Source: Chromatiales bacterium (GTDB lineage: Bacteria; Pseudomonadota; Gammaproteobacteria; UBA6429; Thiohalophilaceae). From it: a stretch of 12,657 nucleotides of DNA. The notes under the pieces were generated by a model. The model made no database searches, was not told the origin of the DNA, and was given only the letters and a program-made list of their open reading frames with translations. Positions 1 through 8,447 of the stretch are shown piece by piece; position 1 is the stretch's first letter; each line of letters opens with the position of its first letter. The stretch spans positions 1 through 12,657 of the forward strand of contig JALUTJ010000253.1 of assembly GCA_027057985.1 (NCBI GenBank), read 5' to 3'. A program made the translations under genes and the position numbers.

Positions 1-1940
1 GTCCAAGATATTATCATTCGCATCATTGACGACAAAGGTATCATCAGTTCCACTACCGTTGACATCGACTTGTTCAACATTAAGATATTGGTCTATTCCA
101 ATGCCACCGCCAGTATCAGAGACAGCAACATCACCACCTGTACGGGTAATCGTAATGGTGCCTGACCCACCCGAAACTGTTGCAATATCATTACCACCGT
201 TGGCATTGATGACGTTATCGTTAATATCAGTGATAGAGAATGTATCATCGCCAGCACCGGTGTTGATATTTTCGATACTCGTGAATGTGTCATTTCCTTG
301 TCCTATGGATGTTGAGCTACCATTCCCATTAACAAGCGTAACGTTCATAGCAGTTGTTGCATTACTTTCATCCAAGGTGTCTGTACCGCTACCACCATCA
401 ATAACATCATTACCCGTATTACCAATGAGAGTATCATCTCCACCACCACCATCAATGGTATCGGCACCGCTATTCCCGTCAATAATATTCGCGGCACTAT
501 CACCGATTAATGTATCATTGCCAATCGAGCCGCTGATATTTTCAAAGCCTATTAGCGTATCGTTGCCGTCGCCAGTTGCTATGCCTGTATTAAGATTGAC
601 ATTGACACTAACGGCCCCTGTAAGAGTTGAATAATCAATCCAATCTATACCACCACCTGCATCAAAATCATTATCATTAAAATCATTGGGGCGGAAGATA
701 TCCGTACCGCTGACACTCGTAACATTGACTTGTTCAATATTGGTGTAAGTATCTACACCAAATCCGCTACCGGATACGGTCACAACATTAGCTGGATTCC
801 GAATAATAGTGATAACGCCACTATAGACATTTTCCATGATAACAAACGCTTCATCAGTGCCACCGCCGCCATCAAGTTCGTTATTACTTTCGTCTTGAAT
901 AACAAATGTGTCGTTACCAGTACCGCCATTGATATTTTCGATATTGATAAGGATGTCTGTACCAATACCGGTGCCTGTGACAGTATTTGTACCCGAAGCT
1001 CCAAATATGATGGTTAGGTCATCGGCGATTGATGTGTAGTTAATGGTATCGTCACCAGCCCCGCCATCAAGGATATTGTCTAAGCCGTCAAAAATCTCAA
1101 ACGTATCATCACCATCACCAGCCGTGACATTAACTTGGTCAATGTCATTATAGGCATCATTTCCGATACCTGAACCACTGCTACCTGAAATTATTGACAT
1201 TACCAAGACATTCGCACCCTCACCGGTTGCACCGGAGCGTATAATTGTAATTGTTTCATCATCGATGGCACCAGCTGTACTATAAACATTGACGGTATCT
1301 GTGCCGCCGCCACCAGTAATCATATTATCGTTTTCGTCGGTGAGTTCAAAGGTGTCGTCTACAATGCCACCTGTGACATTCACAGTGCTAATTGCCTGAT
1401 AGATGTCTGTTCCGATACCGGTACCGGTGACGTTTACATCAACACCACTCCGTATAATGGTAATTGTACCGGATACGGCTGTATTCTTTATGACTTCTAC
1501 AGTATCGCTTCCCCCGTTACCGTCGATGGTATTATCATTTTCATCCGTTACTTGGATGATGTCGTTACCAATACTGCCCGAAATATTGACCGTTTCAACA
1601 AAGTTATATTGATCTGTCCCAATACCGCCCCCAGAATCCGTGACATCAACGATATCCCCGAAGCGATCAACGATGATTACTCCGGAACCACCGGAAATCG
1701 TGGCTTCATCATCACCACCATCTGCGTCAATGATATTATTGCCGGGGTCATTGATTGCGAAGATATCGTCACCTGAGCCGGTATTTATATTTTCGATACT
1801 GGTGAAGGTATCGTTTCCTTGCCCGGTGGATGTTGAAGTACCAGCCCCACCAACAAGAACGATATCCATTGCTGTTGTCGCACCACTTTCTTCAAACGTA
1901 TCAATACCTAGTCCACCGTCGATGTTATCGTCACCAGCAC
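1..1940 (-). repeat. 507-residue (1521-bp) super-repeat within the giant gene
   Basis: The stretch GQGNDTFTSIENINTG occurs with Q at residue 707 (base 1821) and again at residue 1214 (base 300), exactly 1521 bp apart and in frame. Flanking sequence matches without gaps for at least 110 residues (DxxxESxATTAM before it, GGGIGxDQY after it). Inside the period lie several diverged units of about 68 residues starting GxDxYxxIExVNV. DNA identity is moderate, so the duplication is old. The second copy runs off the left edge, so further copies may exist. Confidence 0.75.
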
Positions 1941-3939
1941 CCCCAGTGAGGGTATCATTGCCACTACTACTATTGATCGTATCGTTGCCACTGCCGGCAT
2001 CAATTGTATCGTTGCCAAAATTGGTGTTAATCGTGTCATCGCCACCATTCGCATCAATATTGTAATTCGGGGTTGAAATACACCCGCTGGCACTACCAAT
2101 AACGCATCCACTAGCTAAAAAGAATGTATCATCATATGCTGAACCTGAAATATTGGATGGTAAACCACCATCTTGGACAGTGACAGTCAAACTAGAACCT
2201 AATATCACATCGGGATAGGCGATTATGCCACTGCTATAATCTGTAAAATCTAAAAGATCGGCACTATCGGTATAAAGAGCGATTGAGCCATTAGGAGCAC
2301 CATTAAAATCAAATGTGTCCTGTTCACCGTCACCCGTAGAAGTGAAGTCTGTGCCGCCCGAAAGCTGTAAGGTATCGGTGTTTGTAAGGTTATCATCAAT
2401 GATAAAGGTATCGCTACCAATCCCCCCGATTGAAATACCACCATCAGCCCCAAGGTTAATCGTATCATTACCCGCACCGCCATCAACCGCATCGTAGCCA
2501 CTGCCAGCATCAATGGTATCATCGCCGCTACCTGCGATGATGAAATCCTCACCATCTCCACCAAAAATATCATCATTTCCTGCGTCGGCAAAAATGGCAT
2601 CATTTCCGGCTAATGCTTCAATCCAATCATCTCCAGTTGTACAGGCAATAATATCATCGCCCGGCGTGCCATCACAAACGTTTTGTTGATTGCCAATTGT
2701 GCCAGAGATCGATGTTACGCCCGTCGTTGTCAATGTCCCCGTCACTGGAATATATTGGTTAGGAAGGCATACGGTCGTTAATGTGCCACTAACGGCCGTG
2801 ATCGTAACAACATTGCCAGTCGTACCCGCAAATGAAGTACACGTTTGATTCCGATCAACGGTTACTGTAATAACTTCACCTTGAACTGTTAATTGTGCTG
2901 TTTCTGCAACACTCGCATCTGATTCTATTGCATCTGTCGAACTTGGGATTTCTCGTCCGAAATTGGGATCGCCGGAAATGCAATCCACGCGATCAGCAAG
3001 ACCAGCACAGGCCCCTGCCCCACGATCTAGTGCAATGGGATCACTACCATTGCCCACAGAGAATAAATATTCAAAAAAGAAGAAATTATTGGAGTTATAC
3101 GTTTGATAGTCAATATCTTCTAGAATGGCACGATTAGCTTCTGTTTCTTGCTCAGGTATCGGACGAATATTAACCAGATAGATTTCTTGCTCATCTTCAT
3201 TGAACCAACGCTCGAACGTCACCGGCTGTAAACGCTCCGAGACATCCGGTAAATATGAGAGTGTTGAATACGAGAGAAAAACATCCGGTGCGCGGTCAAT
3301 ACGCTCGATTGGTAGAACGTCAACCTCCGTTCGTAAACCCCGAATAGTTTCGCCGGTTAACTCGTTTTCCCATTCCCGATTAGGATCGCCAGCAACCATA
3401 AAGGCTTTGCTAGGGAGCAAGGGGTTTAATTCATCAATCAAGGTTAAGTCGGTGTTAAACGGCTCACCGACAAATAGCATAGTTCGGACAAGCCCTTCTT
3501 CCCCCGATTCATTTTTAACATCAAAGGAATATAAGCCGCCACTGTTGGCTGTATATTGGATTGCTGTGATGAATGGAGATTGAGGGGATTCATCTGTCGC
3601 TGTATCTTCAGGTTTTTCGGTAATTTGGTTCGATGTACCTGTAGCGACTAGATTACCACTACCATCAAATAGCGAAATACTGGTTCGTGCTGTGTCATCT
3701 AAACCATAGGAGACAATTGTAATATCTTCACCGGGGATGGGCGCAAAAGTATATAATTGAGATTCGCCCACATCAAGTAACTTGTCATCAGATTCATAAT
3801 AATAGAGATAGACCGACTGCTCTAATATCGCGTTGGTGTTTTCACCGGCAAGGACAACACGACTGATAATTGTGAGCAGTATGAGGTTTATGGAGAGTAG
3901 CAAAATATTGGCTACTATCTTACGCGAAAAAATTGACAT
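1..3939 (-). CDS. Partial giant secreted RTX-like/beta-repeat protein (5' part; stop lies outside window)
   Basis: Reading the minus strand from ATG at 3939 gives 1313 codons with no stop down to base 1, so the C-terminus is missing. The frame begins MSIFSRKIVANILLL, a signal peptide: basic start, hydrophobic residues 8-26 and a likely VLA|GE cleavage after residue 31. Residues about 45-160 (GEDITIVSYGLDD, SISLFDGSGNLVATG, GGLYSFDV) resemble a PPC-like beta-sandwich; 165-420 are unrecognised. RTX-type nonapeptides (GGxGxDxUx; for example GNDTIDAGSGNDTI) fill residues 427-496, 627-682 and 1125-1189. Between and after them lie degenerate units of about 68 residues (GTDxYxxIExVNVTG..DDTFxxxDxNDNxIDGGGGTD). 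AGG sits 6 nt before the ATG. RTX repeats bind calcium and fold as beta-rolls after secretion; a surface or extracellular structural role is inferred. No catalytic domain is seen. Adhesin, S-layer-like or matrix functions are all possible. Confidence 0.88.
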   Translation of the reverse strand, partial: MSIFSRKIVANILLLSINLILLTIISRVVLAGENTNAILEQSVYLYYYESDDKLLDVGESQLYTFAPIPGEDITIVSYGLDDTARTSISLFDGSGNLVATGTSNQITEKPEDTATDESPQSPFITAIQYTANSGGLYSFDVKNESGEEGLVRTMLFVGEPFNTDLTLIDELNPLLPSKAFMVAGDPNREWENELTGETIRGLRTEVDVLPIERIDRAPDVFLSYSTLSYLPDVSERLQPVTFERWFNEDEQEIYLVNIRPIPEQETEANRAILEDIDYQTYNSNNFFFFEYLFSVGNGSDPIALDRGAGACAGLADRVDCISGDPNFGREIPSSTDAIESDASVAETAQLTVQGEVITVTVDRNQTCTSFAGTTGNVVTITAVSGTLTTVCLPNQYIPVTGTLTTTGVTSISGTIGNQQNVCDGTPGDDIIACTTGDDWIEALAGNDAIFADAGNDDIFGGDGEDFIIAGSGDDTIDAGSGYDAVDGGAGNDTINLGADGGISIGGIGSDTFIIDDNLTNTDTLQLSGGTDFTSTGDGEQDTFDFNGAPNGSIALYTDSADLLDFTDYSSGIIAYPDVILGSSLTVTVQDGGLPSNISGSAYDDTFFLASGCVIGSASGCISTPNYNIDANGGDDTINTNFGNDTIDAGSGNDTINSSSGNDTLTGGAGDDNIDGGLGIDTFEESGATTAMDIVLVGGAGTSTSTGQGNDTFTSIENINTGSGDDIFAINDPGNNIIDADGGDDEATISGGSGVIIVDRFGDIVDVTDSGGGIGTDQYNFVETVNISGSIGNDIIQVTDENDNTIDGNGGSDTVEVIKNTAVSGTITIIRSGVDVNVTGTGIGTDIYQAISTVNVTGGIVDDTFELTDENDNMITGGGGTDTVNVYSTAGAIDDETITIIRSGATGEGANVLVMSIISGSSGSGIGNDAYNDIDQVNVTAGDGDDTFEIFDGLDNILDGGAGDDTINYTSIADDLTIIFGASGTNTVTGTGIGTDILINIENINGGTGNDTFVIQDESNNELDGGGGTDEAFVIMENVYSGVITIIRNPANVVTVSGSGFGVDTYTNIEQVNVTSVSGTDIFRPNDFNDNDFDAGGGIDWIDYSTLTGAVSVNVNLNTGIATGDGNDTLIGFENISGSIGNDTLIGDSAANIIDGNSGADTIDGGGGDDTLIGNTGNDVIDGGSGTDTLDESNATTAMNVTLVNGNGSSTSIGQGNDTFTSIENINTGAGDDTFSITDINDNVINANGGNDIATVSGGSGTITITRTGGDVAVSDTGGGIGIDQYLNVEQVDVNGSGTDDTFVVNDANDNILD
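373..567 (-). repeat. RTX nonapeptide block 3
   Basis: Codes residues 1125-1189, with repeats such as GNDTLIGD, GADTIDGGG, GDDTLIGNT and GNDVIDGGS. It precedes the second copy of the long unit and so corresponds to block 2 one super-repeat earlier. Confidence 0.83.
1894..2061 (-). repeat. RTX nonapeptide block 2
   Basis: Codes residues 627-682, with five to six nonapeptides in perfect register (GGDDTINTN, FGNDTIDAG, SGNDTINSS, SGNDTLTGG, AGDDNIDGG). It directly precedes the first copy of the long beta-repeat unit. Confidence 0.85.
2452..2661 (-). repeat. RTX nonapeptide block 1
   Basis: Codes residues 427-496 of the giant protein. There are about eight Gly/Asp-rich nonapeptides (GDDWIEALA, GNDAIFADA, GNDDIFGGD, GEDFIIAGS, GDDTIDAGS, GYDAVDGGA, GNDTINLGA) matching the RTX calcium-binding consensus GGxGxDxUx. 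The Asp at position 3 of each unit is retained. Confidence 0.85.
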
Positions 3940-3989
3940 AAAAAACCTAAATTCAAGCATTTCACCTGATTTACCTATAGTAAATTATA
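3940..3989 (-). promoter_or_regulatory. Candidate promoter/RBS for the giant gene
   Basis: On the minus strand a perfect TATAAT lies at 3989-3984, but no good -35 box sits at the right distance. An alternative pair is TTGTTT, 17 bp, TACTAT just downstream. The AGG of the ribosome site is at 3948-3946. The -10 assignment is tentative. Confidence 0.25.
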
Positions 3990-4148
3990 TTACACAAGAA
4001 AACAAACCGGAAAAGATATAATCAAATCATGACAATCCACTAACATCGGTGATTACAATTTGTGATACATCATCATTGGGACAGCATAGGATAAAGCATG
4101 GAGCGGACAAAAGAATTAGGTTTAAGTGAAGCGGTATAAAAATTCAAA

Positions 4149-5201
4149 TTATCCATTCTTGAGTAATTTTAGCAGTTTTTTTATGATGTTTGGGGTTAAT
4201 CCAGCCAATCGGGATTTTATTTTTTGCTTCAATGTTTTAATTTTCATGGTTGGCATATCTGCCAACATGATGATTGAACGTCCAGCTTTATAGGATATTG
4301 AGTTCAATAGTCTCTCAATATCATTTCTCCGACGAATATCAAATCCGGAGTTCTCCTGGGTAATCGTTTGCCACATGGCTAAAATCTGTGGTGGATGAGT
4401 ACCCGTATAACGTGTTAACCAGCTAGGGTATTCCTCGATATTGTGGACATGATAAGGGCGATTCAAAGACAAATAGGCATGATGCACCCAATCTAATGCC
4501 CCCTGACGTTTTGCCCATTCGGCATGGCTATAGTAATCACACTTCTCAATCACTTGTTTTGGCAATAACAACGAATAATGATACATCCGAATCCCGTGTT
4601 GCTCCATCTCATCGGCTGTGACCCAATGGATATTACGCATATCCTGACCATCTGCATTATGAACAGTTGGTGGGCGATGGGTGACATAAGTGTATCCTGC
4701 TCCCCACTTGAATAACCGATGATAGACTTCTGCACCACGTCGCAGATACCAGCCGTCAACGATGTAATCCGGCGCGCCCCAAAATGTAATTGTCTTAAAC
4801 GAAACAGCTGTGATCGATGAATCGTCCCGTAACATCTTGAGAACGGCTTCAATATCTTCCGGCTGATAAAATTCATCAACATCGACCTGCCATAAATAAT
4901 CCCCTGTTGCGCGCTCAGCATAGGCTTGCGACATCTCATCTTTTTCCGTCCAAAATCCGTCTTTTGTAATAATGATGAGCTTGTTATCAGGGTCCTCTTC
5001 CATTTTGAATTGTCGGAGGGTGTCCAAGGTGGTGTCGTGTGAGTGTCCGCCGGAGGTAGCGACATTCTTTGCTCCTTGTGTTGCACCTTCTACAACAATA
5101 ATCTGATGGGCATAGGGGTACAGCGCGCGCAAGTTATAGCAAATGAATGGCTCACCATTCAGAACGATAATACCAAATGTAACCCGCGGAAAGTCTGCCA
5201 C
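4149..5201 (-). CDS. GT-A-type (family 2-like) glycosyltransferase
   Basis: A 350-residue protein. The start is GTG, chosen because AGGGGG lies 5 nt upstream (5212-5207). The N-terminus (VTFGIIVLNGEPFICYNLRAL) is a Rossmann-like nucleotide-binding strand-loop-helix. WQVDVDEFY (residues 105-112) holds the DxD motif (D107, D109) that binds the metal and nucleotide-sugar in GT-A enzymes. The His-rich GIRMYHYS (residues 203-210) may serve the active site. There is no signal peptide or membrane helix. The C-terminal 30 residues (KIKTLKQKIKSRLAGL onward) are strongly basic and amphipathic, which suggests peripheral binding to the inner membrane. Donor and acceptor sugars cannot be inferred. It diverges from the carrier/ligase operon across 90 bp, which may mean a shared acyl-glycan or surface-lipid pathway. 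The 209-bp gap to the giant gene argues against one transcript. Confidence 0.85.
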   Translation of the reverse strand: MADFPRVTFGIIVLNGEPFICYNLRALYPYAHQIIVVEGATQGAKNVATSGGHSHDTTLDTLRQFKMEEDPDNKLIIITKDGFWTEKDEMSQAYAERATGDYLWQVDVDEFYQPEDIEAVLKMLRDDSSITAVSFKTITFWGAPDYIVDGWYLRRGAEVYHRLFKWGAGYTYVTHRPPTVHNADGQDMRNIHWVTADEMEQHGIRMYHYSLLLPKQVIEKCDYYSHAEWAKRQGALDWVHHAYLSLNRPYHVHNIEEYPSWLTRYTGTHPPQILAMWQTITQENSGFDIRRRNDIERLLNSISYKAGRSIIMLADMPTMKIKTLKQKIKSRLAGLTPNIIKKLLKLLKNG

Positions 5202-5291
5202 TTAATCCCCCTGCAATAAAATAACGCTAAACAATCGTCAAGCATGGCATTAAGATAGTGCGCTGATTGATTTTTGGGAAGGGATACCACT

Positions 5292-5546
5292 ATGGATGAA
5301 ACAACAATACGTGAAAAAATTCGCCAATATATCGCACGCGAGTTAATACGCGATGAAAGTTATCAAATCGATGATGACGAGGGTATCATCACCGGTGGAT
5401 TGATTGATTCATTTTCACTGGCAGAATTAGCCGTCTATTGCGAACAAGAGTTTAATGTTTATATTCCGGACCCAGACTTAACTGTTGAAAAGATGGATAC
5501 CCTCAATCAAATTATCGCTCGTGTCATGCGTGATATTGAAAGTTAG
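5292..5546 (+). CDS. Acyl carrier protein-like phosphopantetheine carrier
   Basis: An 84-residue, acidic, helical protein of ACP size. The motif GGLIDSFSLAEL (residues 35-46) is the phosphopantetheine attachment site with Ser40; DSF replaces the DSL of fatty-acid-synthesis ACP, as often seen in dedicated pathway carriers. ATG at 5292 is chosen because AAGGGA lies 7 nt upstream (5279-5284); a TTG at 5274 in the same frame lacks such a site. The stop is 2 nt from the ATG of the fatty-acyl-AMP ligase, so the two are probably translationally coupled and work as a pair. The ligase would load an acyl group on this carrier, which then delivers it to an unidentified acyltransferase. A D-alanyl-carrier or amino-acid carrier is less likely given the ligase type. 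Confidence 0.85.
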   Translation: MDETTIREKIRQYIARELIRDESYQIDDDEGIITGGLIDSFSLAELAVYCEQEFNVYIPDPDLTVEKMDTLNQIIARVMRDIES

Positions 5547-5548
5547 TC

Positions 5549-7231
5549 ATGCTCAATTTATCTACTCGTAAAGCATTTCATACGTTACATTCAGCCCTGA
5601 CGCTGACATCTGCTGATGACCAAAGACCGGCACTCATTTACATCGAAACTGGTGCCAATGATGTCACTATAACTCGTGCAGAATTCCGACAAGCCGTCCA
5701 AAATTATGCGTCCGGTTTACAGCAAATGGGAGTTTCAGCACATGATCTTGTAGTACTTGCTCATACACAGAATCTCGAAAGTATCTATGCCTTTTGGGGT
5801 GCCTTGTTGATAGGCGCGATACCGTCGATGTTTCCCACACTGACGGAAAAACTTGACCGTGATATTTACATGAACAGCATGTCTGAGTTGGTGCAACTTT
5901 CCGATGTGCGCGCGATTTTGACCACTGATGATTTTATGTGCGAGTTGTCTAAGCGGGTAAACTGTCCCGTGTATGGATCACAGGCACTTCTCGAAGCAGT
6001 CTCCGGGCAAGTTCAATCTTATACACCCGAAGCAGATGAGATTGCATTTCTGCAACATTCTAGTGGCACAACTGGTTTGCAAAAGGGGGTAGCACTCTCT
6101 CATACAGCGGTACTCAACCAGATAGCAAGTTATAGTGATACTTTGCAACTGTCCGAAGCCGATGTTATCGTGAGTTGGTTACCCCTGTATCACGATATGG
6201 GGTTGATTGCAGGATTCTTGATGCCCTTAATCCAAGGCGTTCCCTTAGTGTTAATGTCACCCTTTGATTGGGTGAAACGCCCGGCTATGTTGTTGCGCGC
6301 CATTAACGATTACCAGGGGACACTTTGCTGGTTACCGAATTTTGCTTATAACCATATGGCACGACGAATTCGTAAACGGGATGTGGAGGGTATATCATTA
6401 GCATCAATACGTGCTTTCATCAATTGCTCTGAGCCAGTCCATGCCTCAAGCCATCGGTTATTTCTCGATAAATACAGTGAATATGGGCTTGAGGCTAAGC
6501 AACTCGCTGTCAGCTATGCGATGGCAGAAAACACCTTCGCTGTGACCCAAACCCCAATAGGAAAATGCCCTAAGATCGACATTATCAATCGCTTAGAACT
6601 GGAGCAAAGCCTTGAAGCAGTCCCCGTATCCGAAGAACATGCTCATGCTCTAGCCAGGGTGTCATGCGGGAAACCAATTGCCAATACACAAATTAAAGTT
6701 GTTGATGCAGACGGCAATACCCTTACAGATCGACAAGTAGGAGAATTGGTGGTCACTAGCGATTGTATGTTAACCGAATATTATAAACGAGATGATTTAA
6801 ACCCCTTTGATGATGAAGGCTGGTATAAAACTGGCGATAGAGGATATATTGTTAATGGTGAAGTCTTTGTAATCGGGCGCTCGAAAGACTTGATCATTAA
6901 TGCCGGGAAAAATGTCTATCCTCAGGATTTAGAGGCGATCATCAATACGGTTGACGGTATACATCCTGGGCGTGCTGTTGTTTTTGGTGTGCCTGATGAC
7001 AAAGAAGGTACAGAACTGATTGCTGTTGTAGCTGAAGTTGAAACTGAAGATGATAACGAGCGCAAAGCAATCTTTCAGGGCATCAAGCAGGCCATCACAA
7101 CACAAACCACAGTTGCAATCCATTTTGTGCATCTTGTCAATAAAAAATGGCTAATTAAAACCTCAAGTGGCAAGATAGCACGTGCCGCCAATCGTGATAA
7201 ATGGTTACAGGAAACCGGAAGACGAGCCTAA
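5549..7231 (+). CDS. Fatty-acyl-AMP ligase (FAAL-like adenylate-forming enzyme)
   Basis: A 560-residue ANL-superfamily enzyme with all core motifs: A3 LQHSSGTTGLQKGV (168-181, ATP phosphate loop), A4 PLYHDMGL (212-219), A5 YAMAENTF (323-330), A7 YKTGD (426-430), A8 GRSKDLIINAGKNVYPQDLE (443-462) and A10 KTSSGKIAR with catalytic Lys542. The HDMG and YPQDLE signatures are typical of FAALs, which form acyl-AMP and pass the acyl group to a carrier protein rather than to CoA. Residue count fits the family. It starts 2 nt after the carrier stop and lacks a strong ribosome site of its own, so it is probably coupled to the carrier. No thiolation, KS or reductase domain is fused. Substrate chain length is unknown. 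An acyl-CoA synthetase is the alternative; the adjacent carrier argues against it. Confidence 0.88.
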   Translation: MLNLSTRKAFHTLHSALTLTSADDQRPALIYIETGANDVTITRAEFRQAVQNYASGLQQMGVSAHDLVVLAHTQNLESIYAFWGALLIGAIPSMFPTLTEKLDRDIYMNSMSELVQLSDVRAILTTDDFMCELSKRVNCPVYGSQALLEAVSGQVQSYTPEADEIAFLQHSSGTTGLQKGVALSHTAVLNQIASYSDTLQLSEADVIVSWLPLYHDMGLIAGFLMPLIQGVPLVLMSPFDWVKRPAMLLRAINDYQGTLCWLPNFAYNHMARRIRKRDVEGISLASIRAFINCSEPVHASSHRLFLDKYSEYGLEAKQLAVSYAMAENTFAVTQTPIGKCPKIDIINRLELEQSLEAVPVSEEHAHALARVSCGKPIANTQIKVVDADGNTLTDRQVGELVVTSDCMLTEYYKRDDLNPFDDEGWYKTGDRGYIVNGEVFVIGRSKDLIINAGKNVYPQDLEAIINTVDGIHPGRAVVFGVPDDKEGTELIAVVAEVETEDDNERKAIFQGIKQAITTQTTVAIHFVHLVNKKWLIKTSSGKIARAANRDKWLQETGRRA

Positions 7232-7265
7232 GTTTTGAACATAGGCTATTTACAGAAACCCCTTG

Positions 7266-7307
7266 CGACATTTGGGACCCCTTGTTTTTTTTCGGTCCCT
7301 TCTGTCG
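7266..7307. repeat. Imperfect inverted repeat / hairpin downstream of the ligase gene
   Basis: CGACA (7266-7270) pairs with TGTCG (7303-7307), and GGGACC (7274-7279) pairs with GGTCCC (7294-7299), separated by a symmetric 3x3 internal loop. The 14-nt apical loop carries eight consecutive T. It may terminate the ligase transcript, but no T-run follows the stem, so a canonical intrinsic terminator is not shown. Confidence 0.5.
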
Positions 7308-7454
7308 TATCTGACCCTATCCAACCGGTGTTGCTATAGTGAACGACGGCTTTTTTCGCTTTCTTTATGACGAGGCTTGCATCTTTTTAACTGTTTTCAG
7401 CAAACTAGCCGGCAAATTATTTATTGTTTTTTCCCTTATTAAAAGTATTCATAG

Positions 7455-7478
7455 CAAAACCCGTCGCAGGGGGTTTTG
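7455..7478 (-). terminator. Terminator-like hairpin after the 304-aa gene
   Basis: A perfect 8-bp stem CAAAACCC (7455-7462) / GGGTTTTG (7471-7478) with an 8-nt loop, 8 nt past the minus-strand stop at 7487. The stem itself ends in TTTTG, but no clean U-tract follows on the minus strand, so termination is plausible, not certain. Loosely complementary AT-rich arms (7412-7424 and 7479-7494) surround it and would extend the structure. Confidence 0.45.
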
Positions 7479-7486
7479 ATAAATAA

Positions 7487-8401
7487 TTATTTGCGCTGAT
7501 AATACCAACTGCCATCTTGGTCTTGATAAAACCCAGCCGCATTACGTGCATCCTCTTCTGCATAATGCTTCGACAGCGCATCCCAACTATCAAATTGGCT
7601 GAGGTCCGGCTTTTGATAAGGGTAGTAGGTATTGGCGAGGCGCTCGACCACATAGACATCGCATCCCTCATTCAATGCTTTGTAAGCCAGGTAACGCACA
7701 CAGGGCAGATTACGAGATTCCCTATCGCCGTACTTGTGCGTTTTCAACCAAGTTCTGGATGGCAGGCGTTTGCCGTTTTCATCAAATTTATCTTTATAGC
7801 GCGGTAACCGGAACCAATTCTTTGAGGTGATCGGTACTTCTTTATAGTTAGGGTCATGGCTGTGTCCTAGTAACTTGTCGTAGGTTCGCACAGTCCGAAC
7901 CGAAACCGCCAGCCGTTTCGCCATCAATTTACGACTCATCACAAAACCCTCTCCTCCATTTTCGAGCCACTTGCGGATGAACATTTTTCGATGCAAAGCT
8001 CTACGGTAAGTACTCACACTTTTAAGGTCTGCTTTTTCGAGTTCATCATGGGGGGAGTGTGTTTGTTGGACTTCAAATTCCGCCATCAATTCATCAGGAT
8101 GAGGAATACGATACAAATAAGGACGCGGCCCTCGTTTACCGGCAACTCTTTCCGACTTACGTCGTTGAAAAATGAGAAATTGACGTAATCCTTGATAAAC
8201 AAGTTGATAACTCATACCAAAATTATCCCGACAAATACGATAAATTTGGTCACAAGTCAGCCAGGTACCCGATGCAAAGCAGAGCATATAGAGTCCTTCG
8301 AGTACGACTAAACTCTTGCTAACATCAGCTTGTAGCATTGCTTCTCGCAAAGCATTAGGCAATTGAAGCCGAGTGGGTTTACCATCTTCTATATTGAGCA
8401 T
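7487..8401 (-). CDS. Uncharacterised protein with two winged-helix-like segments; candidate replication-initiator-like DNA-binding protein
   Basis: A 304-residue soluble basic protein that I do not recognise. Two segments look like winged helices. Residues about 28-102 (SLVVLEGLYMLCFASGTWLT, CDQIYRICRDNFGMSYQLVY, then a basic RRKSERVAGKRGPRPYLYRI wing) form the first. Residues about 140-195 contain MSRKLMAKRLAVSVRTVRTY, a clear helix-turn-helix. The C-terminal part is rich in aromatic residues (SWYYQRK at the end). Tandem winged helices are the layout of several plasmid initiators, so a Rep-like role is inferred, not shown; a transcription regulator is equally possible. ATG is supported by AGAAAGG 8 nt upstream (8416-8410). 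The long palindrome-rich leader suggests autoregulation. No partner gene is adjacent. Confidence 0.8.
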   Translation of the reverse strand: MLNIEDGKPTRLQLPNALREAMLQADVSKSLVVLEGLYMLCFASGTWLTCDQIYRICRDNFGMSYQLVYQGLRQFLIFQRRKSERVAGKRGPRPYLYRIPHPDELMAEFEVQQTHSPHDELEKADLKSVSTYRRALHRKMFIRKWLENGGEGFVMSRKLMAKRLAVSVRTVRTYDKLLGHSHDPNYKEVPITSKNWFRLPRYKDKFDENGKRLPSRTWLKTHKYGDRESRNLPCVRYLAYKALNEGCDVYVVERLANTYYPYQKPDLSQFDSWDALSKHYAEEDARNAAGFYQDQDGSWYYQRK

Positions 8402-8447
8402 TTTAGTTACCTTTCTAAAGCGACCCAGCTTTTGAGTGAATTTCCAC

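Noticed and set aside
1..2660. Recurring short ATCATC/ACCACC-like motifs that look like a repeat array or CRISPR
   Set aside because: Spacing follows in-frame RTX and beta-repeat codons on the minus strand; repeats are degenerate and there are no unique spacers between identical repeats.
26..3583. Several plus-strand open frames rich in Ser, Pro and Val
   Set aside because: They are antisense to the continuous minus-strand RTX frame; the composition is the reverse complement of Gly/Asp repeats and none has a good ribosome site.
4550..5086. 178-codon minus-strand frame within the GT-A glycosyltransferase
   Set aside because: It overlaps the motif-bearing frame completely and has no recognisable protein features.
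5274..5291. Upstream TTG start for the carrier protein
   Set aside because: The ATG at 5292 has AAGGGA at 7 nt; the TTG has no ribosome site and the site for the ATG would lie inside the coding region.
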